Assembly (NCBI GenBank): GCA_002348425.1
Contig: DEBE01000199.1
Coordinates: 1-14,647 of the forward strand
Source: Alphaproteobacteria bacterium UBA2964
GTDB lineage: Bacteria; Pseudomonadota; Alphaproteobacteria; MPNO01; UBA2964
Direction: 5' to 3'
DNA length: 14,647 bases
A program made the position numbers and the translations under genes. Below the pieces are notes generated by a model. It was not told where the DNA came from, did not search any database, and saw only the letters and a list, made by a program, of their open reading frames with translations. How positions within the stretch are numbered: position 1 is the stretch's first letter; every line of letters starts with the position of its first letter. Shown here piece by piece: positions 1 to 7,559 of this stretch.

Positions 1-39
1 CGGTGCCTATAATGCTATTTAAAGAGCTTCTCAATATTC

Positions 40-912
40 CTAATCTTTTAAAAATTTAAATTGATAGGCGTCGCCTTTAGTAATGACCCGACCCGCAGTA
101 GGGCTGGGGAAATGTGCGGGTATAACTAGAGTGTCTGTATCGGCAATAGTCGCTAGTAACTTTCGCCTAGTCAACGCAGATTGGTTAGCATCCCAGCAAA
201 AACATGACGACCAATCCGGTTCGACACATTGTAAGGCGTGATGCATAACGTCTCCGGAAAATACTGCACGCCGATGACCAGATTTTAAGTTAATACAAAC
301 ATGTCCCGGAGAATGGCCTGGGGTTGAGGTAATCCAAACCATGTCATCAAGTTGAAAATCATCTTCTACCAGTATCGCCTGTCCGGCTTCCACGATGGGT
401 TGACAATTTTGGAGCCATACATTGCCGGGCGGTTTAGACCCTTTTTTCGTTTCCGCCTCCCACGTTTCATATTCCCGTTTACTGAATATATATTTCGCGT
501 TTGGAAAAGTAGGCACCCAGCAACCATCGATAAGACGGGTATTCCAGCCACAATGATCTATGTGAAGGTGTGTACAAAAAACGTAATCTATGTCTGTGAA
601 TCGTAATCCATTTCTTTTGAACCCATCAAGCCAAGGCTGTTTCGGAAAATCGTGTGGGGGACCATAACCCTTATCCTTACCAAGACAGGTGTCGATCAAT
701 ATCGTGTGATAGGGGGTTTTTAATATAAAGGTCTGGTAGGTTATGACCAACAAATTGTGATCAGCATCGTAAACAAATGGCTCCATTTTTTTCAAATGAG
801 AAATGGCAATTTCTTTATCGCAGGTTGGATACATAAGCTCCGGAGCACGCCAAGGCCCATCGCGTTCGACAATTCTATTTACGGTTACTTCACCGAGAGT
901 TAACGGTTTCAT
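40..912 (-). CDS. MBL-fold metallo-hydrolase (lactonase-like)
   Basis: Metallo-beta-lactamase-fold hydrolase of 290 residues, probably cytoplasmic (no signal peptide). The dinuclear metal motif is complete: H115-x-H117-x-D119-H120, then H200 in TPGH, D221 in SGD and H267 in PAHF. This arrangement is typical of the branch that includes N-acyl-homoserine lactonases and other lactone, ester or amide hydrolases. I place the start at the ATG at 912 because the family usually begins close to this point and AAGGG lies 12 bases upstream. A GTG at 996 would add 28 residues and overlap the upstream enolase-superfamily gene by 20 bases, so a coupled longer form is possible. It is second in a minus-strand pair with that gene, so hydrolysis of a lactone or cyclic amide made in the same pathway is a fair inference. 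The real substrate is unknown. Confidence 0.88.
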   Translation of the reverse strand: MKPLTLGEVTVNRIVERDGPWRAPELMYPTCDKEIAISHLKKMEPFVYDADHNLLVITYQTFILKTPYHTILIDTCLGKDKGYGPPHDFPKQPWLDGFKRNGLRFTDIDYVFCTHLHIDHCGWNTRLIDGCWVPTFPNAKYIFSKREYETWEAETKKGSKPPGNVWLQNCQPIVEAGQAILVEDDFQLDDMVWITSTPGHSPGHVCINLKSGHRRAVFSGDVMHHALQCVEPDWSSCFCWDANQSALTRRKLLATIADTDTLVIPAHFPSPTAGRVITKGDAYQFKFLKD

Positions 913-976
913 AAATTTGACAATCCCTTGCGTTTCTAAGCCAACATTACCCTGTATTTTTCTAAACAGCTTCGCA

Positions 977-2143
977 CTATCGCAAGGTGGTATCACGGTA
1001 TCTTTCTATTTTGTCTTCATCTACCTCAATACCAAAACCTTTGCCTTCGGGCACTTCTATACAACCCTCGACTAACTTAAAGGAATCCTTGATCAAGTCA
1101 TCAATGTAATAGATACCACCTACGTTACCATTTTGTGATTCCGCTGGCATCGAGACAGGCACGACGCAAGATAATTTCACGGGACTTGCTGCTGCAGCGA
1201 GATGAATATTTGCTAAATTACCAACTCCGGTCTCAACTGACCCGTTTACGTTACATAAAAACTTAGCCGCGCTCGCCACAGATGCCACCTCCATTGCACC
1301 ATATAAACCACCGGGCTTGGTGGTATAAATCGAGACAACATCAGCCGCCTTTTTCTCGAATATTTCCAGTACATCTCTTGGAAACCAGGCACTTTCATCA
1401 GCCATTACCGGTGTCTCTAGAACGCGGGTTACCTCGCTTATCCTGTCAATTCCTTCAACAGGCTGTTCCGCATATTTTAGACCAAATGGTTCCATCTTTC
1501 TAATAACCCTAACGGCATCACGGGGTGTTGCATAGCCACAGTTAGCATCAACACATAAATCAATATTGTCACCGACCGCCAGCCTTACACGCTCGACGAT
1601 TTCGACATCTCTATTTGGGTCAACTCCAACTTTTATTTTGATAGTCTTTATCCCTTCATCAACAACCTGCTTACACTCTTCAACAGCCTCCTCTATATCA
1701 AGAAGTCCTATTGAGTGTGTTACCGGGATCCTGTCACGAACTCTACCACCAAGCAGCTTCCAAACCGGTGTTCCTAAGGTTCGACCAGCTAAATCGTAAG
1801 CTGCTATATCTACTGCAGCTTTAGCATAGGGATAACCTTTTACGATTGCATCCATCCTTTGATGCAGATCCGCAATATTACCAACTTCGCATCCAACCAC
1901 GGTTGGAGCTAGATAATTCTCTACTATAAATTTAGTTGTCCCCGGGGACTCTCCGAAATATCGCCCGTAATCTCCGCCCCAGTCCTTCAATGCTGGAGCC
2001 TCGCCCCAACCGACAATTCCATTATCACTTGTCAACCGCACCAGAATATAACCACCTATCGGCTCGGTGAGACCCGTCCACTTATGCTCACGCCTAGTGG
2101 GCAAAGATACATGGACTACTTTAATTTCTTTAATAGCAGGCAT
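977..2143 (-). CDS. Enolase-superfamily enzyme (mandelate racemase/muconate lactonizing type)
   Basis: A 388-residue member of the MR/MLE branch of the enolase superfamily, which abstracts a proton next to a carboxylate bound to Mg2+ and then isomerises, cycloisomerises or dehydrates. The N-terminal capping domain (about 1-125) precedes the barrel. Visible barrel motifs are K169-I-K171 (strand 2), metal ligands D199, E226 and D249, and E304 in GSVETGVG. The usual second catalytic lysine before the KxGG motif is replaced: the segment reads SIYTTKPGG, with Tyr273 where MLE and dipeptide epimerases have Lys. This suggests a non-standard acid/base pair (Lys171/Tyr273) rather than a dead enzyme, since all metal ligands remain. 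The ATG at 2143 has AGGA seven bases upstream. It is the first gene of the minus-strand pair and faces the molybdenum hydroxylase genes across a candidate operator. The substrate is not predictable. Confidence 0.9.
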   Translation of the reverse strand: MPAIKEIKVVHVSLPTRREHKWTGLTEPIGGYILVRLTSDNGIVGWGEAPALKDWGGDYGRYFGESPGTTKFIVENYLAPTVVGCEVGNIADLHQRMDAIVKGYPYAKAAVDIAAYDLAGRTLGTPVWKLLGGRVRDRIPVTHSIGLLDIEEAVEECKQVVDEGIKTIKIKVGVDPNRDVEIVERVRLAVGDNIDLCVDANCGYATPRDAVRVIRKMEPFGLKYAEQPVEGIDRISEVTRVLETPVMADESAWFPRDVLEIFEKKAADVVSIYTTKPGGLYGAMEVASVASAAKFLCNVNGSVETGVGNLANIHLAAAASPVKLSCVVPVSMPAESQNGNVGGIYYIDDLIKDSFKLVEGCIEVPEGKGFGIEVDEDKIERYRDTTLR

Positions 2144-2267
2144 CGTAATATCCTATTCATTTGATATTCCTGAGGTTTGACTATTCCCTAACAAGTGTCA
2201 AACCTCTATACAAAATATCACCTCGAAGGGTTTTTTTTATGTTTAAAGAGATAGATTATAGGTAATT
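2144..2267. promoter_or_regulatory. Divergent promoter region between enolase-like gene and Mo-hydroxylase operon
   Basis: This 124-bp spacer must carry the start signals for both divergent transcripts. On the minus strand a perfect TTGACA (-35 type) lies at 2201-2196, inside the inverted repeat, but I see no convincing -10 at 16-18 bases from it. On the plus strand TATACA (2207-2212) looks like a -10 but lacks a good -35. A run of eight T follows GAAGGG at 2231-2238. The plus-strand ATG (2268) has only a weak AGG upstream. Confidence 0.6.
2162..2220. promoter_or_regulatory. Nested inverted repeats, candidate operator
   Basis: The inner arms GAGGTTTGAC (2172-2181) and GTCAAACCTC (2197-2206) are a perfect 10-bp inverted repeat with a 15-base spacer. 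The outer arms TGATATT (2162-2168) and AATATCA (2214-2220) are a perfect 7-bp inverted repeat. Their centres (2189 and 2191) nearly coincide. The inner right arm contains the minus-strand TTGACA. The layout fits binding of a dimer or pair of dimers of a catabolic repressor/activator (GntR, LysR or similar) controlling both directions. The regulator itself is not in the window. Confidence 0.6.
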
Positions 2268-3101
2268 ATGAATTTGTACATAAAACCCACGACCGTTCAG
2301 GAAGCAGTAAATGCTCTTGCTGAAAATTCACTGTTGGTTTTAGCCGGTGGAACCGATTACTATCCTTCTCGTGTTGGAAGGCCGCTCGATGACGACATTT
2401 TGGACATCAGTCATATTCAGGGGCTAAGGGGAATTTCTGAAAAAGAAGATTATTTTCGCATTGGAGCCCTTACGCGGTGGTCTGATTTAATCGAGAAAGA
2501 TCTTCCCTCTTATTTTGATGGATTAAAACTTAGTGCAAGGGAGGTGGGTGGAAAACAGATACAAAATATCGGGACCATAGCCGGTAATATTTGTAACGCT
2601 TCACCTGCTGCTGATGGGATACCTCCTCTTCTGTGCTTAAACGCTGAAGTAGAGCTCGAATCTTTGCGTGGTAAGCACTCGATGGCACTTGCAAAATTCC
2701 TTATGGGTAATCGAAAAACCCGCCGTGCTATCGATGAAATAGTAACCGGCTTTCGTATTCCGAAGCTAAAATATCCCGCTGATGCAACTTTTCTCAAACT
2801 TGGCTCAAGAAAGTATCTAGTTATTTCTATTGCAATGGTTTCTATGATTATCGAAAAACACAATGGAACCATTGTCAGCGCACGCATTGCTATCGGATCA
2901 TGTTCAGCAGTTGCCAAACGTCTGCACTTACTTGAAAGATCTTTGTTGGGACAACGCATTTTACCTGGTATCTCCAAACAAATAACTGCCCAACACTTAA
3001 ATCAATTATCACCCATCGACGATGTTCGTGGCACTGCTGAATACCGAAAAGATGCCGCACTCATACTTATCCGTCGAGCTTTAGAACAATTAGTTTCCTA
3101 A
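2268..3101 (+). CDS. FAD-binding subunit of molybdenum hydroxylase (CoxM/XdhB type)
   Basis: A 277-residue medium subunit that carries electrons from the [2Fe-2S] clusters to FAD in xanthine-dehydrogenase-family hydroxylases. The N-terminal FAD-binding fold shows the AGGTD motif (26-30). The second flavin-binding segment is IQNIGTIAGN (98-107) followed by NASPAAD (110-116), very close to the family consensus. The C-terminal CO-dehydrogenase-flavoprotein-like domain ends with the usual RGTAEYRKDAALILIRRAL pattern. Length is normal for the family (about 265-300). It is the first gene of the plus-strand operon, and its TAA is separated by a single base from the start of the fused Fe-S/Mo gene, so the two are surely co-translated. 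It presumably passes electrons to NAD+ or another acceptor. The weak Shine-Dalgarno (AGG, 2260-2262) is the only unremarkable-to-poor element. I am confident in the family, not in the substrate. Confidence 0.93.
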   Translation: MNLYIKPTTVQEAVNALAENSLLVLAGGTDYYPSRVGRPLDDDILDISHIQGLRGISEKEDYFRIGALTRWSDLIEKDLPSYFDGLKLSAREVGGKQIQNIGTIAGNICNASPAADGIPPLLCLNAEVELESLRGKHSMALAKFLMGNRKTRRAIDEIVTGFRIPKLKYPADATFLKLGSRKYLVISIAMVSMIIEKHNGTIVSARIAIGSCSAVAKRLHLLERSLLGQRILPGISKQITAQHLNQLSPIDDVRGTAEYRKDAALILIRRALEQLVS

Positions 3102-3102
3102 A

Positions 3103-5844
3103 ATGCCTAAATTTAAATTAAACGTTAATAGTAAGGAAAAGGTCGTTGAAGCACCGCCCGTGAAACGATTGGCAGACGTTCTACGCAACGACTTAAATTT
3201 GACCGGGACAAAAGTAGGGTGCGACGCAGGAGACTGTGGAGCGTGTACCGTGATCCTTGATGGTAAACAGGTCTGCTCCTGCCTCGTGCCTTTGGCCCAA
3301 GCAGATGGCCGTAATGTCCTTACTATTGAGGGTCTATCTAACGATGGTGACCTTAACGCCCTGCAAAAGGCCTTTCACCATCATGGGGCCGCTCAATGTG
3401 GGATTTGTACTCCAGCAATGCTGATGGCAGCCACCGAACTTTTAAAGAAATACAGTTCTCCAACCGAACAACAAATCTGTGATGCCCTCGGCGGTGTCCT
3501 TTGCCGATGCACAGGATATAAAAAGATTATTGACGCTATTTTGCAAGTAAATGCTTCCTCTTCAATGACCATAACCCATCCCGAGGTTGGTGAAGCCGTC
3601 GGAGCCAGGGTCGTTAAACTGGATGGTAAAGAAAAAGTTAACGGTTCAGAATTGTATGGGGCAGATCAGGCGCCCAGGAATGCCCTATGGTTGCGCGTCA
3701 TCAGATCGCCTTACTGGAATGCGACCTTTTCATTTGGTGATCTGTCCGCATTCAAAAATAAATTCTCCGGACTTGTTGATATTTTAACCGCCTCGGATAT
3801 ACCCGGATTAAACGGCTTTGGAATTTATCCAGATGTGAAAGACCAGCCGGTCTTGGCAACCGGCTTCGTCCGGTATCGCGGTGAGGCAATCATGGCACTT
3901 GTCGGTGATTTTGAAACAATAGAGTTAATAAAAGATGAAGACGTACCAATTAAGTGGCAAGAGCGAGAGGCGTTGCAAGGTTTCCAAGCCCCACTTTCTG
4001 ACGACGCACAACAAATACACGACGATCGTCCCGGTAATATTCTAGCGAACGGCGAAGTTCTAAAAGGGAATATTGAGTCAGGTTTTAGAGAGAGCGATGT
4101 CATTTGTGAGGGATCCTTTGAGACGGGTTTTGTGGAACACGCTTATATTGAACCTGAAGCCGGGTGGGCCCAACGCGTTGGTAACCGGATGGAAGTAACA
4201 GTGACCACCCAAAGTCCTTACATGGATAGAGATGAAGTCGCAATCATACTGGGAATTCCGCCTGAGGATGTAAGAATTATCCCGACCGCTTGCGGTGGCG
4301 GCTTCGGTGGCAAGCTTGACCAGACCGTACAACCCCTTGTGGCAATAGCCGCTTGGAAGCTCAACCAACCCGTTAGATGCACCTATAACCGCCTGGAATC
4401 AATGGCGTCCACAACAAAACGGCATCCATCAAAAATTAATGCGCGATATGGCTGTGACAAAGAGGGAAAACTAAAAGCCTTTGAATTCAATGGTGATTTT
4501 AATACCGGAGCCTATATATCATGGGGTTTAACAGTTAAGGACCGTGTGCCAATACATGCCTCCGGCCCTTACTTTGTTCCAAACATAAATACCAAATCCC
4601 GAGCTTTTTTTTCTAATGAAACACCAGCAGGAGCTTTTAGAGGGTTTGGTGTTCCACAAGCAGCCATTGCCCATGATGCTCTTATGGACATGATGGCCGA
4701 GAAAATTTCCATGGACCCATTAGAATTTCGATATCTTAATGCCATTCGGAAGGGACAAGAAACATCAACCGGGCAAAAACTCAAAAGTGCGGGGTTGGAT
4801 CAGTGCTTAGAAGCACTCCGCAAAGACTGGCGATCTTGGCGTTTAGAAGTGGAGGACCACAACTCTAAACAACCAGTTGTCCGACGTGGTGTAGGCATTG
4901 GATGTATGTGGTATGGTTGCGGCAATACTTCTATCGCAAACCCCTCGACGATGCATATAGCGGTTAAAGTTGATGGGACGGTTACTCTTTACTCAGGCGC
5001 CCAGGATATTGGACAAGGAACAAACACAACTATGATGCAAGCCGCTGCTGACGGGCTTGGTATTGCATTAAATCAACTGAAACTAATTACAGGCGATACC
5101 GACTTAACAGCCGACGCTGGAAAAAGTTCAGCATCGCGTCAGGCCTATGTTTCTGGCAACGCAGCTAAACTCGCCGGTGAAGACCTTCGCGGGCAAATAT
5201 TACGGATGGCTAACGTCGGTCAGAAAGCTTCTATAAATTTTGATAGTGGTAAGATTACCGTTCAGGAAAAGACTAGTACCCATGTGATCGAATTGTCCTC
5301 CTTAGAACAAAACTCTCTGGGAGAGGTTTTCCTCGGAGAAGGTCAATTTGACCCTCCTACCGAACCCCTAGATAACTATGGGCAGGGGAACCCATATGGG
5401 ACATACGGTTTTGCAGCTCAAATAGCTGATGTTGCAGTCGACACTCAACTCGGTACTGTTAAAGTTCTCCGAATTGCTGCCGCTCATGATGTCGGCAAAT
5501 CCCTAAACCCCCAACAGGTCGAAGGCCAAATTCATGGAGGCATAGCCCAGGGACTAGGCCTTGCACTCATGGAGGAATTTATCCCTGGCAAAACAGAGAA
5601 CCTGCATGATTATTTAATACCGACAATTGGGGATATTCCTGATATGAAAACCTTCATAATAGAAGACCCAGAACCCACGGGACCTTGGGGTGCAAAAGGC
5701 ATTGGAGAACCGGCCCTTTGTGCAACGGCCCCGGCCATTTTTGGAGGAATTTATCAAGCTACAGGCGTCCGAGTAAACAAGGCACCTTGCACGCCAGACA
5801 GATTACTAAAAGCAATAAAACTCAAATTACAACATTTGGAGTAA
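3103..5844 (+). CDS. Fused [2Fe-2S] + molybdopterin-binding hydroxylase subunit
   Basis: A 913-residue protein joining the small iron-sulfur subunit to the large molybdenum subunit of the xanthine dehydrogenase/aldehyde oxidoreductase family. Cluster I (plant-type ferredoxin) ligands are C40, C45, C48 and C60. Cluster II ligands are C99, C102, C134 and C136. The Mo part begins near 165 and shows CGGGFGGK (397-404), GAFRGFG (511-517), AQDIGQG (633-639) and the catalytic Glu869 in GAKGIGEP. The layout and length match the Desulfovibrio gigas aldehyde oxidoreductase (about 907 residues), but here a separate FAD gene lies one base upstream. The CO-dehydrogenase active-site loop with its copper-binding Cys is absent (GAFRGFG instead), so this is not CoxL. 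The likely reaction is hydroxylation of an aldehyde or N-heterocycle carbon. No signal peptide is seen, so it should be cytoplasmic. No cofactor-insertion gene (XdhC/CoxF type) is in view. Confidence 0.93.
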   Translation: MPKFKLNVNSKEKVVEAPPVKRLADVLRNDLNLTGTKVGCDAGDCGACTVILDGKQVCSCLVPLAQADGRNVLTIEGLSNDGDLNALQKAFHHHGAAQCGICTPAMLMAATELLKKYSSPTEQQICDALGGVLCRCTGYKKIIDAILQVNASSSMTITHPEVGEAVGARVVKLDGKEKVNGSELYGADQAPRNALWLRVIRSPYWNATFSFGDLSAFKNKFSGLVDILTASDIPGLNGFGIYPDVKDQPVLATGFVRYRGEAIMALVGDFETIELIKDEDVPIKWQEREALQGFQAPLSDDAQQIHDDRPGNILANGEVLKGNIESGFRESDVICEGSFETGFVEHAYIEPEAGWAQRVGNRMEVTVTTQSPYMDRDEVAIILGIPPEDVRIIPTACGGGFGGKLDQTVQPLVAIAAWKLNQPVRCTYNRLESMASTTKRHPSKINARYGCDKEGKLKAFEFNGDFNTGAYISWGLTVKDRVPIHASGPYFVPNINTKSRAFFSNETPAGAFRGFGVPQAAIAHDALMDMMAEKISMDPLEFRYLNAIRKGQETSTGQKLKSAGLDQCLEALRKDWRSWRLEVEDHNSKQPVVRRGVGIGCMWYGCGNTSIANPSTMHIAVKVDGTVTLYSGAQDIGQGTNTTMMQAAADGLGIALNQLKLITGDTDLTADAGKSSASRQAYVSGNAAKLAGEDLRGQILRMANVGQKASINFDSGKITVQEKTSTHVIELSSLEQNSLGEVFLGEGQFDPPTEPLDNYGQGNPYGTYGFAAQIADVAVDTQLGTVKVLRIAAAHDVGKSLNPQQVEGQIHGGIAQGLGLALMEEFIPGKTENLHDYLIPTIGDIPDMKTFIIEDPEPTGPWGAKGIGEPALCATAPAIFGGIYQATGVRVNKAPCTPDRLLKAIKLKLQHLE

Positions 5845-5849
5845 GAATT

Positions 5850-6377
5850 ATGCTTAGGCTTTTTGCAGTTATTATAATCTTTGGACTGAATTCGGGTAAT
5901 TTGTTAGCGCAACACCACAAAATGGACGGTCATAAACATGACCACCATAAAGGTTCGCACCATATAAAAGTAAACGACCCATGGTCTCGTGCATCAGTTA
6001 GCAAAAATGGAGTTGTTTATTTAACAATATATAACCACGGAAATTATACCGAAAACCTATTGAGCGCCTCCGCCTCTGTTGCCAAAAAGGTACAGTTACA
6101 CACTCATAAAACGGAAAATGGCATTTTAAGAATGCGGCATCTAAAATCGATATCGATCCCACCTAAAAGTTTTCTGCACCTGAAACCTGGCGGTCATCAT
6201 ATCATGCTTATAGGTCTTATCAAAAAACTCAAGAATGGTAATACCTTTCCTCTCAAACTAAGGTTTCAAAAAGCGGGAAAAGTTCTTGTGAATGTTAACA
6301 TTCGACATGCAGGTGCGCTGGGTAATCATTCCCACCAACACAGTCTGCCAACAAACAAAAAACATCAAAAACATTAA
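5850..6377 (+). CDS. PCu(A)C-type periplasmic copper chaperone
   Basis: A 175-residue exported copper-binding protein. The start at 5850 is chosen because GGAG (5838-5841) overlaps the preceding stop at good spacing and the protein then begins with a signal peptide (MLRLFAVIII..., likely cleavage near residues 20-21). The open frame extends further upstream only through the Mo-hydroxylase gene. The H-x10-M-x21-H-x-M copper motif is exact: H84, M95, H117, M119, within VQLHTH and PGGHHIMLIGL. The His-rich N-terminus (residues 22-38) and His-rich tail (160-175) probably add metal-binding capacity. In known systems PCu(A)C delivers Cu(I) to the CuA or CuB site of cytochrome oxidase. It begins five bases after the Mo-hydroxylase stop, so it sits in that operon, an unusual place. 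It converges on the dehydrogenase gene with only four bases between stops. Confidence 0.92.
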   Translation: MLRLFAVIIIFGLNSGNLLAQHHKMDGHKHDHHKGSHHIKVNDPWSRASVSKNGVVYLTIYNHGNYTENLLSASASVAKKVQLHTHKTENGILRMRHLKSISIPPKSFLHLKPGGHHIMLIGLIKKLKNGNTFPLKLRFQKAGKVLVNVNIRHAGALGNHSHQHSLPTNKKHQKH

Positions 6378-6394
6378 AATCTTAAGTTTTTAAT
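6373..6394. terminator. AT-rich palindrome over two convergent stop codons
   Basis: A 22-base near-perfect palindrome (one mismatched pair) with arms ATTAAAATCTT and AAGTTTTTAAT spans the TAA of the copper chaperone gene (6375-6377) and the stop of the opposing dehydrogenase gene (6382-6384). Both transcripts would end in A/T-rich hairpin plus T-rich sequence. The stem has almost no GC pairs, so function as a bidirectional terminator is only a suggestion. Confidence 0.3.
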
Positions 6395-7446
6395 ATTAAT
6401 TCAACTAGCTTGTCCCCAAATAAGCTTGTTGTGCAATATCCCCCAAGATCTGGGGTGCGAGTAGTTTCCGCCGCTAAGAGAGCGTCAGTTTTTTCGGACA
6501 GTGATTGGGCCGCTGCTAAATAATTCTTTTTATTAAATTTAGATCCAAGGTGCTCAAACAACATCGCAGTGGAATAAATTATAGCAGCCGGATTTGCAGA
6601 ATTCTTACCCGCAATATCGGGTGCAGAACCATGTGCAGCCTGTGCTATCGCATGATCAACTCCAACATTGATGGAAGCCGCAAGCCCGAGTCCGCCGGCT
6701 AATTCTGCAGCCTCGTCGGACAAAATATCACCAAACATATTTGTTGTAACTACCACATCAAATCTTTCAGGAGTTCGTACAAGAAGCGCTGCCATTGCAT
6801 CAACAATTACTTTATCAAACTGTACATCAAGAAAATCTTTTGAAACGGCCTCGACTTGCTCAAGAAACAAACCACTATAATGGCGTAAAACATTTGCCTT
6901 GTGAACGGCGGTTAGACGTTTACGACGCCTTTGCGCTAATTTAAACGCGGTTACCGCTATTCGCCTGCAGCCTTCCTTTGTCGCCTTTCCCACCGCGAGA
7001 GCTAAATCAGGCGTGGGCATGAATTCCCCGGTACCAACCACCATATTGCGATCGGCATAGAACCCTTCTGTATTTTCACGAACGATAATTAAATCCATTT
7101 TTTTAACATGTCCGCAAACACCATCACGGACCTTACTAGGTCGAATATTTGCGTACAGATCGAAATTTTTTCGGAACCAGGAAGAAATATTGATGCCGCC
7201 CTCTGCTTCGGATGGATAGTCCTCTGTAGAAGCAGGCCCGAGGACGACGCCATCGGCACTATTAGCCATTTTTGCTACTTCCTCAGTAATGGTTACGCCC
7301 GATGATTTAAGACTGGAAAGTCCTACATTTTGTCGGTTTAAACTGAGACCAAGAGAAAATTTTTTATCCAAGGCCTGAAGTGCCGCTTCCGTAACTGATA
7401 CTATTTCCGGCCCAATTCCATCACCGGGCAAAATGAGAATTTTCAT
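6382..7446 (-). CDS. Isocitrate/isopropylmalate dehydrogenase-family oxidative decarboxylase
   Basis: A 354-residue member of the beta-decarboxylating dehydrogenase family (LeuB/IDH/tartrate dehydrogenase). It oxidises a 2-hydroxy acid bearing a 3-carboxylate (or tartrate-like substrate) with NAD(P)+ and Mg2+/Mn2+, and usually decarboxylates the product. Motifs seen are PGDGIGPEI (7-15), IRPSKV (101-106), VRENTEGFY (122-130), K183 in VHKANV, D216 in VDAMAA, D240 and D244 in NMFGDILSDEAA, and HGSAPDIAG (272-280). The RENTEGFYADRNM segment marks a subgroup distinct from LeuB proper and from the Krebs-cycle enzyme. No second leucine-biosynthesis gene is nearby, so a catabolic substrate is more likely than isopropylmalate. 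The start at 7446 has no strong Shine-Dalgarno. It lies downstream of the acyl-CoA dehydrogenase gene on the same strand, with 111 bases between. Confidence 0.9.
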   Translation of the reverse strand: MKILILPGDGIGPEIVSVTEAALQALDKKFSLGLSLNRQNVGLSSLKSSGVTITEEVAKMANSADGVVLGPASTEDYPSEAEGGINISSWFRKNFDLYANIRPSKVRDGVCGHVKKMDLIIVRENTEGFYADRNMVVGTGEFMPTPDLALAVGKATKEGCRRIAVTAFKLAQRRRKRLTAVHKANVLRHYSGLFLEQVEAVSKDFLDVQFDKVIVDAMAALLVRTPERFDVVVTTNMFGDILSDEAAELAGGLGLAASINVGVDHAIAQAAHGSAPDIAGKNSANPAAIIYSTAMLFEHLGSKFNKKNYLAAAQSLSEKTDALLAAETTRTPDLGGYCTTSLFGDKLVELILKT

Positions 7447-7557
7447 TATCTGATTTTCACTGAATTAATCATATCCGAATCTACTAATATCCTGTGTGTA
7501 AAAATGATTAATTAAAATTAACTGATAAAAATGATAAATGTTTCCTTTAGCTATCAT
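7447..7557 (-). promoter_or_regulatory. AT-rich intergenic region upstream of dehydrogenase gene
   Basis: A 111-bp, very A/T-rich gap between two minus-strand genes. It holds an AT-only dyad TTAATT/AATTAA (7508-7521) and overlaps a possible hairpin at its right end. A TATGAT-like -10 near 7485-7490 (minus strand) has no good -35, so a separate promoter for the dehydrogenase is possible but not shown. Confidence 0.35.
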
Positions 7558-7559
7558 TT
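7529..7559 (-). terminator. Weak hairpin after acyl-CoA dehydrogenase stop codon
   Basis: The arms AAATGATA (7529-7536) and TATCATTT (7552-7559) form a perfect 8-bp stem with a 15-base loop just at the stop of the minus-strand acyl-CoA dehydrogenase gene, and the minus strand continues with a T run. The stem is nearly all A/T, so it would be a weak terminator at best, or an attenuating or processing structure. Confidence 0.3.

Noticed and set aside
1..39. End of a further gene at the left edge
   Set aside because: Too short to assign; no recognisable motif on either strand.
40..912. Specific quorum-quenching lactonase
   Set aside because: The metal motif only shows the MBL fold; context points to catabolism and specificity cannot be read.
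913..996. Longer GTG start for the MBL-fold gene at 996
   Set aside because: It adds 28 residues not expected in the family and overlaps the neighbour by 20 bases; ATG 912 with AAGGG upstream fits better. Translational coupling from the overlap remains an outside possibility.
2221..2238. Intrinsic terminator before the FAD-subunit gene (CCTCGAAGGG then T8)
   Set aside because: The stem is only about three pairs, and the region is a divergent promoter with no gene ending there. The larger dyad ends too far from the T run.
2510..2977. Antisense open frame over the FAD-subunit gene, and other long antisense frames
   Set aside because: They mirror strongly conserved genes in other frames and show no family features or ribosome-binding sites.
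3103..5844. Aerobic CO dehydrogenase large subunit (CoxL)
   Set aside because: The active-site loop reads GAFRGFG and lacks the conserved Cys for the Mo-Cu site.
7447..7557. Strong promoter for the IDH-family gene
   Set aside because: Only a TATGAT-like -10 without a matching -35; kept as a weak intergenic feature.
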